Assembly: GCF_023100685.1 (NCBI RefSeq)
Contig: NZ_CP090064.1
Location: 930,001 to 994,000 of the forward strand
From: Proteus vulgaris
GTDB lineage: Bacteria > Pseudomonadota > Gammaproteobacteria > Enterobacterales > Enterobacteriaceae
Reading direction: 5' to 3'
DNA length: 64,000 bases
Made by a program: the position numbers and the translations under genes. This document shows positions 9,415-20,257 of this stretch, in pieces. The stretch's first letter is position 1. Each line of letters begins with the position of its first letter. The notes beneath the pieces are model-generated. The model was not told the origin of the DNA and searched no databases. It saw nothing but the letters and a program-made list of their open reading frames with translations.

Positions 9415-9744
9415 ATGAAAAAAATAGAAATTTACTCTGAAATGTTATGGTGGTCATTATCCCATATTCGAAATGTTCAAACACACAGTTTTATCCGTAA
9501 AGGAAAAAACAAATCCTGTGGTTTTGAAGCTGAATTACTACATAATGTTGTTGGTACTTTACCTACGGAAGAGATGACTAATAACGATATCCACTTTCTT
9601 AATGTACAGGCCAAGTATTACTTAGATAATGCTAGTGAAAGAATTTGTGATAATTATAATGTGCATAAGAAAAATATTAAGCGCTTATTTGAGATTGTAC
9701 CTGAGCATTTAAAAGACCAACTAAAATGGGATGGGCCAGAATAA
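9415..9744 (+). CDS. hypothetical protein in the immunity array
   Basis: This 109-residue protein begins MKKIEIYSEMLWWSLSHIRN and is helical and basic. I do not recognise it. Weak AAGGA is present upstream. The next gene's best ATG lies two bases after its stop, so the pair is likely translated together. It has no signal peptide. Confidence 0.55.
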   Translation: MKKIEIYSEMLWWSLSHIRNVQTHSFIRKGKNKSCGFEAELLHNVVGTLPTEEMTNNDIHFLNVQAKYYLDNASERICDNYNVHKKNIKRLFEIVPEHLKDQLKWDGPE

Positions 9745-9746
9745 GA

Positions 9747-10139
9747 ATGAAATATTTTGCTAGAGTTGTTGCCCTCAATCCTTATGTGGAAGAAGAAGTT
9801 ACACTCTCTTTTGGTGAATATGAAATTTGTTGTTTTATTAATGAGCCCAATGTATTTGTGATAGGGGAGGTCTATTTAGTTGAGTTAGTATTAATGTTTT
9901 TTGATGATATTGAGATTAAACCATCAAATGATCACGTTATGTCGTTGACTCAAATTGGAAATTCTTTTGCTTATCAATTAAATGGTAAATTGCTTGATAA
10001 TAAGTTTATTGTCACTAATTTAGTTTTTGAAGATGATCTATTTTATCAATATTCACATATTGAAAATCAGTATGTTATGTTGAAATCAGACAGAATTAAC
10101 GTAGAAATAATTGAGTCTATTAGCAATGAGCTTTTTTAA
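9747..10139 (+). CDS. hypothetical protein in the immunity array
   Basis: From the ATG two bases after the previous stop this is a 130-residue, beta-rich acidic protein. An in-frame ATG 21 bases earlier would overlap the previous gene. It ends in a stretch overlapped by the next gene's start. No family is recognised. The repeated hydrophobic strands (FARVVALNPYVEEEVTLSFG) suggest a compact beta fold. Confidence 0.5.
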   Translation: MKYFARVVALNPYVEEEVTLSFGEYEICCFINEPNVFVIGEVYLVELVLMFFDDIEIKPSNDHVMSLTQIGNSFAYQLNGKLLDNKFIVTNLVFEDDLFYQYSHIENQYVMLKSDRINVEIIESISNELF

Positions 10140-10584
10140 CGAAATCCAACAAAAAATCAGCATTACACTTTTCTTTTCTAATATGGGAAAGGGAAGCTTC
10201 GATGATAAAAAGATTATCTATTTTCAAAGTATCCAAGCTTGTTTTGAATCGTCTTTAAATGTTGAATGGTTGCCAACTTCTCCCACGCAAGATGATCCTT
10301 TCTATATAAAACAAGAATATCCCAAAGATTTGGTCGAGATGCGATTAGTCGTCAGTAAAGCCGTGATAGAGAGTCTAAAAGTTTTCTCTGTACCAGACAG
10401 TCAATTTCAATACGATGCACATAACTTCAAAATTGCAGCAAGAAATGCGATATGTTACGCATTTAGGCAGTATCTTACTGAAAAATACTTCAATTATGGT
10501 GACAGCTGGGAAAAGATCATTCAGATTTACTACCAAGGTCATTTTCCGATAGGTTTTTATAAAAAGAAATTAGTGGTGATTTAA
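10126..10584 (+). CDS. hypothetical protein, last gene of the immunity array
   Basis: I start at the ATG inside the end of the previous gene (14-base overlap), giving 152 residues; a TTG 15 bases upstream is also in frame. The protein is not recognised. It contains a helical middle and an aromatic C terminus and lacks a signal peptide. It closes the run of nine same-strand genes that begins after tRNA-Asp. Confidence 0.5.
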   Translation: MSFFNEIQQKISITLFFSNMGKGSFDDKKIIYFQSIQACFESSLNVEWLPTSPTQDDPFYIKQEYPKDLVEMRLVVSKAVIESLKVFSVPDSQFQYDAHNFKIAARNAICYAFRQYLTEKYFNYGDSWEKIIQIYYQGHFPIGFYKKKLVVI

Positions 10585-11136
10585 TCGTCAGTTGCTTAAA
10601 AAGAGTTTTCACTCACAGGGACAAATAGAATTAAATTTATTCTTTGCTATTGATATTAAAAAGTAACATTTACGCTACGCTGATTTTTCCTTTTAGTTAT
10701 ATATGATGTAAATAATATTTTTATTACTGAATCAGTGAATTATCTGCTTTTTATCTTTTTTAAGCTCTTATAATTCTACGTCCTTGTAACAAGTTCAGTC
10801 AGTTATTAGGCTATAATTAAAACAAATACGGTATTTATTTGATTTGATGGATAATTAGGTAATGAAATTTTATCTTGATTAGTCATATCAAGCTAAGGTT
10901 TAATAGCACGCTTCTCAATTGCGCAAATCATTATCTTTTTTGCTTTTTGTTGCGCAACAATGCGGTGGTGTAATGTTATTTTCCGCTTTGATCGTAAAAA
11001 ATGCCGTGCAAATCAAAGAATTATTGCTTTATGCTAATTACGATAGCCACCTTTGTGGATTTTTTATATTGCGGTTTTTTGCCCGCATTGAGAGAATCAG
11101 CTATCTAGATGCTTTTTATCCGACTTGGAGTAGAAA
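10585..11136 (+). other. intergenic region upstream of tktA
   Basis: About 550 AT-rich bases without a convincing gene. A short in-frame ORF near 10919-11140 looks non-coding. GTTGCGCAAC near 10960 is a perfect 10-base palindrome, echoed by TTGCGCAA 40 bases earlier. These may be regulatory sites for tktA. No copy of the tRNA-Asp 3' end is visible here. Confidence 0.5.
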
Positions 11137-13131
11137 ATGACCACTCGTAAAACCCTTGCTAATGCGATCCGTTTTTTAAGTATGGATGCTGTGCAAAAAG
11201 CTAAATCAGGACACCCTGGCGCCCCTATGGGTATGGCTGATATTGCAGAAGTATTATGGCGTGATTTTTTAAATCATAACCCGACTAACCCTAACTGGGC
11301 TGATCGTGACCGTTTCGTATTATCTAACGGCCATGCTTCAATGCTGATTTATAGCTTACTGCACCTGTCTGGTTATGAAGTTTCTTTAGATGATCTGAAA
11401 AACTTCCGTCAATTGCATTCTAAAACACCAGGTCATCCAGAATATGGTTATACCGCGGGTGTTGAAACAACAACGGGTCCTTTAGGTCAAGGTATTGCAA
11501 ACGCAGTGGGTTTTGCAATTGCAGAACGTACATTAGCGGCTCAATTTAACCGTCCTGGTCATGACATCGTTGACCACTACACCTACGCCTTTATGGGTGA
11601 TGGTTGTATGATGGAAGGTATCTCTCATGAAGTGTGTTCTTTAGCGGGAACATTACAATTAGGTAAACTGATTGCATTTTATGATGACAATGGCATCTCT
11701 ATTGATGGTCAAGTGCATGGTTGGTTTACTGATAACACAGCAGAACGTTTCGACGCTTATGGCTGGCATGTCATCAGTGGCATCGATGGTCACGATGCAG
11801 CAAGCATCAAAGCAGCTGTTGAAGCAGCAAAACAAATCACAGACAAACCTTCACTGTTGATTTGTAAAACCACTATCGGTTTTGGTTCTCCTCATAAAGC
11901 AGGTACTGCTGATTCTCACGGTTCTCCATTAGGTGATGCAGAAATCGCTGAAACACGTAAAGCGTTAGGTTGGGAATACGGCGCATTCGAAATTCCACAA
12001 GAAATCTATAAAGAGTGGGATGCGAAAGAAGCGGGTAAAGCAAAAGAAGCTGCATGGGATGCTAAATTTGCTGCATACGCAGCACAGTTCCCTGAATTAG
12101 CGGCTGAATTCAAACGTCGTGTTTCTGGTGAATTACCAGCAAACTGGGAAAAAGATTCCAAAGCATTTATTGAAAATCTGCAACAAAACCCTTCAAGTAT
12201 TGCAAGCCGTAAAGCATCTCAAAATGCATTAGAAGCATTCGGTAAAGTATTACCAGAATTCATGGGGGGTTCTGCGGACTTAGCACCAAGTAACCTGACT
12301 ATGTGGTCTGGTTCTAAAGCGCTGAATGAAGACAAAGCGGGTAACTACATCCATTATGGTGTACGTGAATTCGGTATGTCTGCAATTATGAATGGTATTG
12401 CATTACACGGCGGTTTCGTTCCTTACGGTGCAACCTTCTTGATGTTTATGGAATATGCGCGTAATGCAGTGCGTATGGCTGCACTGATGAAGATCCGCAG
12501 TATCTTTGTTTATACTCATGACTCTATCGGTCTGGGTGAAGATGGCCCAACTCACCAACCAGTTGAGCAAATGGCAAGCCTGCGTGTAACTCCAAACGTG
12601 AGCACATGGCGTCCATGTGACCAAGTTGAATCAGCTGTTGCATGGAAATATGCAATTGATCGTAAAGATGGTCCAACAGCACTGATTTTCTCTCGTCAAA
12701 ATCTTGCACAACAACCACGTACTCCAGAGCAACTAGCAAATATCGAGAAGGGTGGTTACATCCTGAAAGATTGCGCTGGTACGCCTGAATTAATCTTTAT
12801 TGCTACAGGTTCTGAAGTTGAATTAGCGGTTAGCGCTTATGATCAACTGACTGCCGAAGGCCGTAAAGTACGTGTTGTTTCTATGCCAGCAACAGATGCA
12901 TTTGATAAACAAGATGCAGATTATCGTGAAGCAGTATTACCAACATCAGTGAAAGCACGTGTTGCTATCGAAGCTGGTATTGCTGACTACTGGTTCAAGT
13001 ATGTTGGTTTAGATGGTGCGATTGTAGGTATGCGTAGCTTCGGTGAATCTGCACCTGCAAACGAATTATTTGAAGAGTTTGGTTTTACTGTTGAAAATGT
13101 GGTCACACAGGCAAAATCTTTACTTAAATAA
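11137..13131 (+). CDS. tktA: transketolase
   Basis: Transketolase moves two-carbon ketol units between sugar phosphates in the pentose phosphate pathway, using thiamine diphosphate. The 664-residue length equals E. coli TktA. Visible motifs include [11 protein letters not shown] (residues about 25), the catalytic-site [14 protein letters not shown], the thiamine-diphosphate motif GDGCMMEG...DDNGISIDG near 155-190, and the transketolase signature [12 protein letters not shown] near 470. GGAG lies about eight bases before the ATG. It heads the tktA-epd-pgk-fbaA cluster known from enterics but has its own terminator. Confidence 0.97.
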   Translation: MTTRKTLANAIRFLSMDAVQKAKSGHPGAPMGMADIAEVLWRDFLNHNPTNPNWADRDRFVLSNGHASMLIYSLLHLSGYEVSLDDLKNFRQLHSKTPGHPEYGYTAGVETTTGPLGQGIANAVGFAIAERTLAAQFNRPGHDIVDHYTYAFMGDGCMMEGISHEVCSLAGTLQLGKLIAFYDDNGISIDGQVHGWFTDNTAERFDAYGWHVISGIDGHDAASIKAAVEAAKQITDKPSLLICKTTIGFGSPHKAGTADSHGSPLGDAEIAETRKALGWEYGAFEIPQEIYKEWDAKEAGKAKEAAWDAKFAAYAAQFPELAAEFKRRVSGELPANWEKDSKAFIENLQQNPSSIASRKASQNALEAFGKVLPEFMGGSADLAPSNLTMWSGSKALNEDKAGNYIHYGVREFGMSAIMNGIALHGGFVPYGATFLMFMEYARNAVRMAALMKIRSIFVYTHDSIGLGEDGPTHQPVEQMASLRVTPNVSTWRPCDQVESAVAWKYAIDRKDGPTALIFSRQNLAQQPRTPEQLANIEKGGYILKDCAGTPELIFIATGSEVELAVSAYDQLTAEGRKVRVVSMPATDAFDKQDADYREAVLPTSVKARVAIEAGIADYWFKYVGLDGAIVGMRSFGESAPANELFEEFGFTVENVVTQAKSLLK

Positions 13132-13146
13132 TCAATAAGTGTTAAC

Positions 13147-13192
13147 AAGAGCACATTTTTGGGAAGAATTTCTCAGATGTGCTCTTTTTTTA
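13147..13192 (+). terminator. terminator of tktA
   Basis: A 10-bp stem AAGAGCACAT/ATGTGCTCTT with a 20-base loop is followed by a T run, just after the tktA stop. Confidence 0.8.
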
Positions 13193-13388
13193 TCCTTCCA
13201 TCTTTGTTTACTATTGCGATCTTCTCTCATTTCTCGTAATCTGATTATCAACAAGCTGAACCGTTTCAGTTAATGCTAAAATGTCGGTGACTGCACAATT
13301 TCTAGATTTACTTGATTTATCGTTGTTGATTAGTATCTTGCTCTATTATTCTAAGCGGTTGCAAATCACTAGTTATCAAGGAAGTCAC

Positions 13389-14408
13389 ATGACAATCAGA
13401 GTCGCTATTAACGGTTTTGGTCGTATAGGGCGTAATGTGTTAAGAGCGCTTTATGAATCAGGTAAACGGGCTGAAATAACGGTTGTTGCAATAAATGAAT
13501 TGGCTGATGCACAAGGTATCGGGCATCTTCTCAAGTATGACTCCAGTCACGGACGTTTCGCTTGGGATGTACGAATTAATAACGATTTATTGCAAGTAGG
13601 TGATGATAGCATTCGTCTTTTTCATCATGCTGATATTACTGATTTACCTTGGGGTGAGCTTGGTATTGATGTTGTGCTTGATTGTAGTGGTGCTTATGGC
13701 TCTCGTACTGATGGCGAAGCTCATATTGCACAAGGTGCAAAAAAAGTGCTCTTTTCTCATCCAGGTACAACAGATTTAGATGCAACAGTGGTTTTTGGTG
13801 TTAATCAACATGAACTTAAAAAAGAACACCGCATTGTTTCAAATGCATCTTGTACAACAAATTGCATTATTCCTATCATTAAAATGATGGATGATGCATT
13901 TAATATAGAATCTGGAACAGTAACAACAATTCATGCAGCCATGAACGATCAACCCGTGATTGATGCATATCATAAGGATTTACGCCGTACTCGTGCCGCA
14001 GGACAATCTATCATTCCTGTTGATACGAAATTGGCCGCAGGAATTACTCGGATTTTCCCAAAATTTAAAGATCATTTTGAGGCAATTTCTGTACGAGTTC
14101 CTACAATTAATGTGACGGCAATTGATTTAAGTGTCACTGTAAAAACTGCTGTAAATGTGTTAGATGTCAATCGGTTAATTCAAAAATCAGCAACTGGCGC
14201 ATTTCGTGGTATAGTGGATTACACAGAATTGCCATTAGTCTCAACTGATTTTAACCACGACCCTCATAGTGCTATTGTTGACGGCACTCAAACAAGAGTC
14301 AGTGGGCAACACCTGATCAAGACGTTAGTCTGGTGTGATAATGAATGGGGCTTTGCTAATCGGATGCTTGATACAACGTTAGCAATGGCTACAACTGGTT
14401 TTAAATAA
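13389..14408 (+). CDS. epd: D-erythrose-4-phosphate dehydrogenase
   Basis: Epd oxidises erythrose 4-phosphate to 4-phosphoerythronate with NAD, an early step of pyridoxal 5'-phosphate synthesis. The protein is GAPDH-like: [15 protein letters not shown] at the N terminus binds NAD and [10 protein letters not shown] near residue 155 carries the catalytic Cys. ATG 13389 has AAGGAAG upstream and gives 339 residues, the E. coli length; the 36-residue upstream extension is spurious. pgk follows 86 bases later. Confidence 0.95.
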   Translation: MTIRVAINGFGRIGRNVLRALYESGKRAEITVVAINELADAQGIGHLLKYDSSHGRFAWDVRINNDLLQVGDDSIRLFHHADITDLPWGELGIDVVLDCSGAYGSRTDGEAHIAQGAKKVLFSHPGTTDLDATVVFGVNQHELKKEHRIVSNASCTTNCIIPIIKMMDDAFNIESGTVTTIHAAMNDQPVIDAYHKDLRRTRAAGQSIIPVDTKLAAGITRIFPKFKDHFEAISVRVPTINVTAIDLSVTVKTAVNVLDVNRLIQKSATGAFRGIVDYTELPLVSTDFNHDPHSAIVDGTQTRVSGQHLIKTLVWCDNEWGFANRMLDTTLAMATTGFK

Positions 14409-14494
14409 TCATGTTTTAATGACGGTGTCGCGTAAAATACAACACACTGAACAGAAGATTACTAAATTTTAGAGAATCAATGAGAGGATTCATC

Positions 14495-15658
14495 ATGTCT
14501 GTAATTAAGATGACCGATTTAGACCTAGCGGGTAAACGAGTTCTTATCCGTGCTGACCTGAACGTTCCAGTAAAAGATGGTAAAGTAACTTCAGATGCGC
14601 GTATCCGTGCTTCTTTACCAACAATTGAAGCCGCGTTAAAACAAGGCGCTAAAGTGATGGTAACTTCTCACTTAGGCCGTCCTACCGAAGGTGAGTACAA
14701 CGAAGAGTTCTCTTTAAAACCAGTTGTTGACTATCTGAAAGACAAATTAACCGCACCAGTTAGCCTTGCTAAAGACTATTTAAACGGTGTTGAAGTTAAT
14801 GCCGGTGAATTAGTTGTTCTTGAAAACGTTCGTTTTAACAAAGGCGAAAAGAAAGACGACGAAACACTGTCTAAACAATACGCTGCATTATGTGATGTAT
14901 TCGTAATGGATGCATTCGGTACTGCTCACCGTGCTCAAGCATCAACTCATGGTGTTGCTAAATTTGCACAAGTTGCTTGTGCTGGCCCACTGTTATCAGC
15001 AGAGCTTGAAGCATTAGGTAAAGCATTAGATAAACCAGCGCGCCCAATGGTTGCAATTGTTGGTGGTTCTAAAGTTTCAACTAAACTGACTGTATTAGAT
15101 TCTTTATCAAAAATCGCTGACCAATTAATCGTTGGTGGTGGTATCGCAAATACCTTTATCGCAGCAGAAGGTCACCCAGTAGGCCGTTCTTTATATGAAG
15201 CAGACCTAGTTGATGACGCTAAAAAACTGATGGAAAAATGCGATATTCCAGTACCAAGTGATGTTCGTGTTGCAACTGAATTCTCAGAAACAGCAGAAGC
15301 TGTTTTAAAATCAGCAAGTGACATCAAAGACGATGAACAAGTGCTAGATATCGGTGATGTGACAGCTGAACGTTTAGCTGAAATCCTGAAAAATGCGAAA
15401 ACTATCCTGTGGAATGGCCCAGTAGGCGTATTTGAATTCCCTAACTTCCGTAAAGGCACAGAAATCATTGCTAAAGCGATCGCAGATAGCGAAGCATTCT
15501 CTATCGCAGGTGGTGGTGATACGCTGGCAGCTATTGATTTATTTGATATCGCAGACAAAATCTCTTACATTTCAACCGGTGGTGGTGCTTTCTTAGAATT
15601 CGTTGAAGGCAAAAAACTTCCTGCTGTTGCAATGTTAGAAGAACGCGCTAAACAGTAA
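14495..15658 (+). CDS. pgk: phosphoglycerate kinase
   Basis: Pgk makes ATP from 1,3-bisphosphoglycerate in glycolysis. The start [19 protein letters not shown] and 387-residue length match E. coli. [11 protein letters not shown] is the family signature. SHLGRP and [13 protein letters not shown] are substrate-binding stretches, and the C-terminal [19 protein letters not shown] nucleotide loops are intact. AGAGGA lies before the ATG; an in-frame ATG 15 bases upstream is less likely. Confidence 0.97.
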   Translation: MSVIKMTDLDLAGKRVLIRADLNVPVKDGKVTSDARIRASLPTIEAALKQGAKVMVTSHLGRPTEGEYNEEFSLKPVVDYLKDKLTAPVSLAKDYLNGVEVNAGELVVLENVRFNKGEKKDDETLSKQYAALCDVFVMDAFGTAHRAQASTHGVAKFAQVACAGPLLSAELEALGKALDKPARPMVAIVGGSKVSTKLTVLDSLSKIADQLIVGGGIANTFIAAEGHPVGRSLYEADLVDDAKKLMEKCDIPVPSDVRVATEFSETAEAVLKSASDIKDDEQVLDIGDVTAERLAEILKNAKTILWNGPVGVFEFPNFRKGTEIIAKAIADSEAFSIAGGGDTLAAIDLFDIADKISYISTGGGAFLEFVEGKKLPAVAMLEERAKQ

Positions 15659-15721
15659 TTAAGTCAGCTCATACAGGTAGAAAGTTATTTTCTACCTGTT
15701 CCAAATATAGGATCTTATTAC

Positions 15722-16801
15722 ATGTCTAAAGTTTTTGATTTCGTGAAACCGGGCGTCATCACGGGTGATGATGTACAAAAAGTATTTGCAGTAGCAAAAG
15801 AAAACAAATTTGCTCTGCCTGCGGTTAACTGCGTAGGTACTGACTCAATCAATGCTGTGTTAGAAGCTGCTGCGAAAGTTCGTTCTCCTGTTATTGTACA
15901 GTTCTCTAACGGTGGTGCTGCATTTATCGCAGGTAAAGGTCTTAAATCTGATGTGCCACAGCAAGCCGCTATTTTAGGTGCAATTTCTGGTGCTCACCAT
16001 GTGCATCAAATGGCTGAATACTACGGTGTTCCTGTTATTCTGCACACTGACCACTGTGCGAAAAAATTATTACCATGGATTGATGGTCTGTTAGATGCAG
16101 GTGAAAAACACTACGCTAAAACAGGTAAACCACTGTTCTCTTCTCACATGATTGACTTATCAGAAGAGTCATTAGAAGAAAACATCGAAATCTGTGCTAA
16201 ATATTTAGCGCGTATGGCTAAAATCGATATGACTTTAGAGATCGAATTAGGCTGTACTGGTGGTGAAGAAGACGGTGTTGATAATACAGGTATGGACAGT
16301 TCTGCTCTGTATACTCAGCCAGAAGATGTTGCTTACGCATATGAAAAACTGAGTGCGGTAAGCCCTCGTTTCACTATCGCAGCTTCTTTCGGTAACGTTC
16401 ACGGTGTTTATAAACCAGGTAACGTTCAATTAACGCCAAAAATTCTGCGTAACTCACAAGACTACGTATCAGAGAAATTCAATCTGCCACACAATAGCCT
16501 AGATTTCGTTTTCCACGGCGGTTCAGGTTCTTCTGCTGAAGAAATCAAAGAAGCTGTTGGCTATGGTGTTATCAAAATGAATATCGATACTGATACTCAG
16601 TGGGCAACTTGGGATGGTATTTTACAGTTCTACAAAAAGAACGAAGGCTATCTGCAAGGTCAGTTAGGTAACCCTGAAGGTGCTGATAAACCTAACAAGA
16701 AATACTATGACCCACGTAACTGGTTACGCCAAGCACAATCATCAATGGTTGTTCGCTTAGAGCAAGCATTTAAAGAATTGAATGCGATTGATGTTCTGTA
16801 A
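15722..16801 (+). CDS. fbaA: fructose-bisphosphate aldolase, class II
   Basis: This zinc-dependent aldolase splits fructose 1,6-bisphosphate. The 359-residue length equals E. coli FbaA. Zinc ligands are visible in HTDHCAKK near residue 108, in the Glu-rich LEIELGCTGGEEDG near 175, and in GNVHGVY and FHGGSGSS. It closes the cluster and is followed by a strong terminator. Confidence 0.97.
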   Translation: MSKVFDFVKPGVITGDDVQKVFAVAKENKFALPAVNCVGTDSINAVLEAAAKVRSPVIVQFSNGGAAFIAGKGLKSDVPQQAAILGAISGAHHVHQMAEYYGVPVILHTDHCAKKLLPWIDGLLDAGEKHYAKTGKPLFSSHMIDLSEESLEENIEICAKYLARMAKIDMTLEIELGCTGGEEDGVDNTGMDSSALYTQPEDVAYAYEKLSAVSPRFTIAASFGNVHGVYKPGNVQLTPKILRNSQDYVSEKFNLPHNSLDFVFHGGSGSSAEEIKEAVGYGVIKMNIDTDTQWATWDGILQFYKKNEGYLQGQLGNPEGADKPNKKYYDPRNWLRQAQSSMVVRLEQAFKELNAIDVL

Positions 16802-16826
16802 TTAATTCATTCATTTAAAATGAAAC

Positions 16827-16853
16827 AAACCCGCTTACTTGGCGGGTTTTTTA
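16827..16853 (+). terminator. terminator of the pgk-fbaA unit
   Basis: Stem AAACCCGC/GCGGGTTT with a seven-base loop and a trailing T run lies 25 bases after fbaA. Confidence 0.9.
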
Positions 16854-17005
16854 TGTCTGATAGAAAGTTATCAGGCAATTTGGTTATGATGATATTTATC
16901 TGCAAAATTAGGTATAAAGTTATGTTGATAATCAATATCTTTAGTCTCTATTAGAGATATCCGATCCCCATGAAAGAAGATCTAAAATTGAGATAAAGCA
17001 GATAC

Positions 17006-17035
17006 AAAAAAGCGTCTATTAATGAATAGACGCTT
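17006..17035 (-). terminator. terminator of dtpB
   Basis: A perfect 11-bp stem (AAGCGTCTATT/AATAGACGCTT) with loop AATG is followed on the minus strand by five T residues. It sits 30 bases beyond the dtpB stop. Confidence 0.88.
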
Positions 17036-17062
17036 AAATTAAGTAATATATTAACTGAAAGA

Positions 17063-18550
17063 TTAGCCTGTGACTTTAACGCCTTTGCTTTCTTCTTTCA
17101 TCATCCGGGTAAGTAGGGGCACTGTTGCCCACATAACCAGACCTACAATTAAGGTCACTATACCAATTTTACCAAACACATCGGTATAAATAGGTAAAGT
17201 CTGTAGTGGATCTGTAATACCTTCTGGTGCTGCTGTGAAGGTTGCAACATAACCACCTAACAAATAGGCCGTTGCTTGAGTTAAGAACCACATACCTAAA
17301 ATAAAGCCCATCATATATTGCGGTACGAAAGCTGCAACCATGGCCAAACCTAATGCACTGATCATTAGCTCACCTAAACTCTGGAATAAATAAACCAGAA
17401 CGATAAACCAAGGTGATGTTAAGCCTTGAGCATCTGCAAACCACATACCCGATGCGGCAGCTGTAAGGAATCCTAACGAGCACAGAAGCATTCCTGCGGT
17501 AAACTTCGCTGGCATTGAGAAGTCTTTGCCTTTCGCGCCTAAACGACTATATACGATGGCTAAGATTGGGCTAGCAATGATAATCCAGAATGGATTTAAA
17601 GCTTGGAAGCTTACAGGGTGGATCTCAAAACCCAATAAATTATGATGAACGTTGTGAATAGCAAAGAAGTTTAGTGAGGTTGGCATTTGTGCATAAAGAA
17701 TGTAGAAAATAACAGCTTCTAACATCAGAACAAAAGCAACATACATTTTATTACGTGCAACACGGTCTTTTTGTTTAAATGCTTCACGGAAATAAATGAA
17801 GACAACAATAATAGACAAGCTGACTAAAACAATATTCGCAATCATTACGTTGTGCAGTAACCATGCACAAGCAAATACCATTGCGACAGACCCAGCAATG
17901 ACTAATAGCAGTTTGTTGTAATTCATTGGTAAATGGTCTGGTTCAGAACCAATATTTGCTACCATCTTACGACAGAAGAAATAAACCAATAAGGCGATAA
18001 TTAAGCCAATACCACAAATATTATAAGTCAGTCCATATCCATAATGATCGGCAAGTACTGGCGCAATAGATAAAGAAATTAATGAACCAACATTTATCGA
18101 CATATAAAATAGCGTAAATGCGCCATCAAGACGGGGGTCTTTAGGTGGATAGCATTTTGCTAATAGGCTTGCAGGATTCGCTTTAAATAAACCGTTACCT
18201 ACAGCGATAGTTCCTAATGCATAGAAAATTAAATTAGGATACATAATTGACATACCAGTCATGAAATAACCGATAGCCAAGACAATAGCACCTAAAACAA
18301 TAGTTCGTTTTGTTCCTAATAAGTGATCACCAACATAACCACCAATAGAAATAAGCCCATAAACCAGTGCAGAAAATGCACCAAAAGTAATAAAAGCCTG
18401 TTCTTGAGAGAATCCAAGTTTACTAACAAAATAAACGGCAAGAATACCTTGTACGCCGTAGTAACCAAAACGTTCCCATAATTCTACAAAGAAAATCATA
18501 AAGAATGGTTTAGGCTGTTGTAATAAACCGACTTGAGCGGGTTTATCCAT
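17063..18550 (-). CDS. dtpB: dipeptide/tripeptide permease B (POT family)
   Basis: DtpB is an inner-membrane proton-coupled oligopeptide transporter with about 14 membrane segments. The 495-residue protein tracks E. coli DtpB closely, for example [20 protein letters not shown] at the start, which contains the ExxER proton/substrate motif, and [11 protein letters not shown] near residue 120. The start MDKPAQ has a weak GGGG run upstream. No partner gene is linked. Confidence 0.92.
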   Translation of the reverse strand: MDKPAQVGLLQQPKPFFMIFFVELWERFGYYGVQGILAVYFVSKLGFSQEQAFITFGAFSALVYGLISIGGYVGDHLLGTKRTIVLGAIVLAIGYFMTGMSIMYPNLIFYALGTIAVGNGLFKANPASLLAKCYPPKDPRLDGAFTLFYMSINVGSLISLSIAPVLADHYGYGLTYNICGIGLIIALLVYFFCRKMVANIGSEPDHLPMNYNKLLLVIAGSVAMVFACAWLLHNVMIANIVLVSLSIIVVFIYFREAFKQKDRVARNKMYVAFVLMLEAVIFYILYAQMPTSLNFFAIHNVHHNLLGFEIHPVSFQALNPFWIIIASPILAIVYSRLGAKGKDFSMPAKFTAGMLLCSLGFLTAAASGMWFADAQGLTSPWFIVLVYLFQSLGELMISALGLAMVAAFVPQYMMGFILGMWFLTQATAYLLGGYVATFTAAPEGITDPLQTLPIYTDVFGKIGIVTLIVGLVMWATVPLLTRMMKEESKGVKVTG

Positions 18551-19094
18551 ATCTGTAATGCCCCTAATTATTATTTATTTTTAACAACGATGTTATTTAC
18601 TCAAACTTATGAGATATGTTACATGACGGTAACATTATCTGTCGCATTTAGAGTGATGTTTGCAAATTTAAGAAGGTAATCAGCAAGTCGAGTAGACTAA
18701 TATATTGATGGAATGACTTCTCAAAGGTTGATCACACTGTAGGGAAGATTAATACCAGATTGAAAAAAATATTCATTAGTTTATTTTCAAATAAAGCTAT
18801 TTAATTTGCTTTTGGTATAAAATTTCGTCAATAAGACTATTTTTTGTTTGTATTTTAATCTAATTAAAATAAATAAAGATACATGATGAAAGTGGAAAGA
18901 AAATATTTTTGATGATGTGACTGATTGATTATAGAAAGAATTTTTTCATTATAATTTAAAGATATTCTTTTATAACAAACAGATGTTAATAAAAGTTTAA
19001 TAAAGACCTAAAAATTAGGAATTGATATTTAATTAAATAAGTATTCATTTATTTTGGATAAATATTTAATTTTATAAAGATATTATTAATAATA
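18551..19094. other. AT-rich intergenic region between dtpB and hpaC
   Basis: About 540 bases, very AT-rich. I see no supported gene. The part next to dtpB must carry its promoter. Homopolymer-rich sequence elsewhere gives no motif I would name. Confidence 0.4.
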
Positions 19095-19123
19095 AAAAAC
19101 GCCCTTATTGAAAGCGCGTTTTT
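19095..19123 (-). terminator. terminator of hpaC
   Basis: AAAAACGC pairs with GCGTTTTT across a 13-base loop. A/T runs on both flanks allow termination on the minus strand, 25 bases past the hpaC stop. Confidence 0.6.
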
Positions 19124-19148
19124 ATCTTGAGTCAGAAATAGCCAAAGT

Positions 19149-19667
19149 TTAAATGGAGATAGGTGCCAATTCATTTTTAACAGAATGGAAACGACGTTTA
19201 AAATAAATAAGTCCATCACCATCTTCACGTACAGCAATATTTTTAATTTCAGCCATATAAACAAAATGTGTGCCCACTTGGCGAACATCATAAATATCAC
19301 CTTCTAAGCAGGCGAGTGCATTTGTTAATACGGGTTGTTGTAATTGTCCGTTTTGCCATCCTGGCTGGGTAAAGCGATCTGCCATCGCGAGCCCTGTCAT
19401 TCCGGCGAAATGACATGCCATTTCTTCTTGCTCATGATTCAATATATTGATGCTCAATTTTCCATTTTCTTGAAAAATAGCGTTCATCTGACTTTTACTG
19501 TTGATGCAAACCATCACGGTAGGTGGGTTATCAGTAACGGAACATACTGCTGTTGCGGTTAAGCCACAGCATCCAGCATCGCCATTTGTTGCAACGATAT
19601 TAACTGCCGCACCTAAGTTTGCCATTGCATCCCGAAAAAGTGGGTTAGCCTGTTTTTCCTCAGACAT
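19149..19667 (-). CDS. hpaC: HpaC-like flavin:NADH reductase (4-hydroxyphenylacetate 3-monooxygenase reductase)
   Basis: The 172-residue flavin reductase supplies FADH2 to a two-component hydroxylase. It has the flavin-reductase (FMN-binding split barrel) pattern: FRDAMANLGAAVNIVAT, CCGLTATAVCSVTDNPPTVMVCIN, then FSINIL-like and a C-terminal FHS motif. It resembles enteric HpaC from the 4-hydroxyphenylacetate pathway. No hpaB oxygenase is next to it in the window. hpaR lies divergently 590 bases away. The partner is unknown; another oxygenase elsewhere may use it. Confidence 0.8.
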   Translation of the reverse strand: MSEEKQANPLFRDAMANLGAAVNIVATNGDAGCCGLTATAVCSVTDNPPTVMVCINSKSQMNAIFQENGKLSINILNHEQEEMACHFAGMTGLAMADRFTQPGWQNGQLQQPVLTNALACLEGDIYDVRQVGTHFVYMAEIKNIAVREDGDGLIYFKRRFHSVKNELAPISI

Positions 19668-20257
19668 TATTTACTCCTACTGCCAGACTTCTCGTCTGTG
19701 GGCGTCTTCACTTAAAATAATTATTAGTTAGATAACTAAAAAATCACCTAACTACTCCGCTAACAAAGTTGTAATGTTATTGCCGGTCTCTTTGTTGCGT
19801 TGTTTTAAAGCCGTAACGCTACCGCGCATAAACAAAGATAGCAATCTTTCTTTGTTACAACCTGTTAACTTTATCTCAAAAAAATGTGAGACAACCTTAT
19901 CGCTACGATCATTATTCCTAATTTATAACTAAGGTAATAGGCAAATCAGGCGACTTTTTTCAATAGATAGAGGGATAACACAAATTGTAAACTCATAATA
20001 ATTGCATATAGGGCAAAAGGTTGAGAACAGAGGTGTTAAAACAAATAAAAGTGAAGGGTGATAAATTGCACAAAGAGAATAAAATTGCAAAAATTGAGTC
20101 AACTTTATTTATTTGTTAATATGAATAATTGTAACAAATAGTCTATTCTTAGAATATAGTCATTTTATAAACCATAAACAGCGGTACTTTTTCACTGTCT
20201 ATATTGAGTGATTTTTCGTCCATTCACCTATAACACCATATAAAGAGCTTCTTGATT
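19668..20257. promoter_or_regulatory. divergent hpaC/hpaR intergenic region
   Basis: This 590-base spacer has no convincing gene. It contains several AACAAAG and CTTTGTT copies in opposite orientation between about 19757 and 19855. Near 20143 an imperfect palindrome, CTATTCTTAGAATATAG, lies about 100 bases before hpaR. A MarR-type regulator commonly binds such palindromes, but no binding site is proven here. Confidence 0.35.

Noticed and set aside
6096..10584. Island integrated at tRNA-Asp with flanking att repeats
   Set aside because: I could not find a second copy of the tRNA 3' end downstream, and no integrase lies beside the array.
10919..11140. Plus-strand ORF upstream of tktA
   Set aside because: No ribosome site, no family-like sequence, and it fills a promoter region with palindromes.
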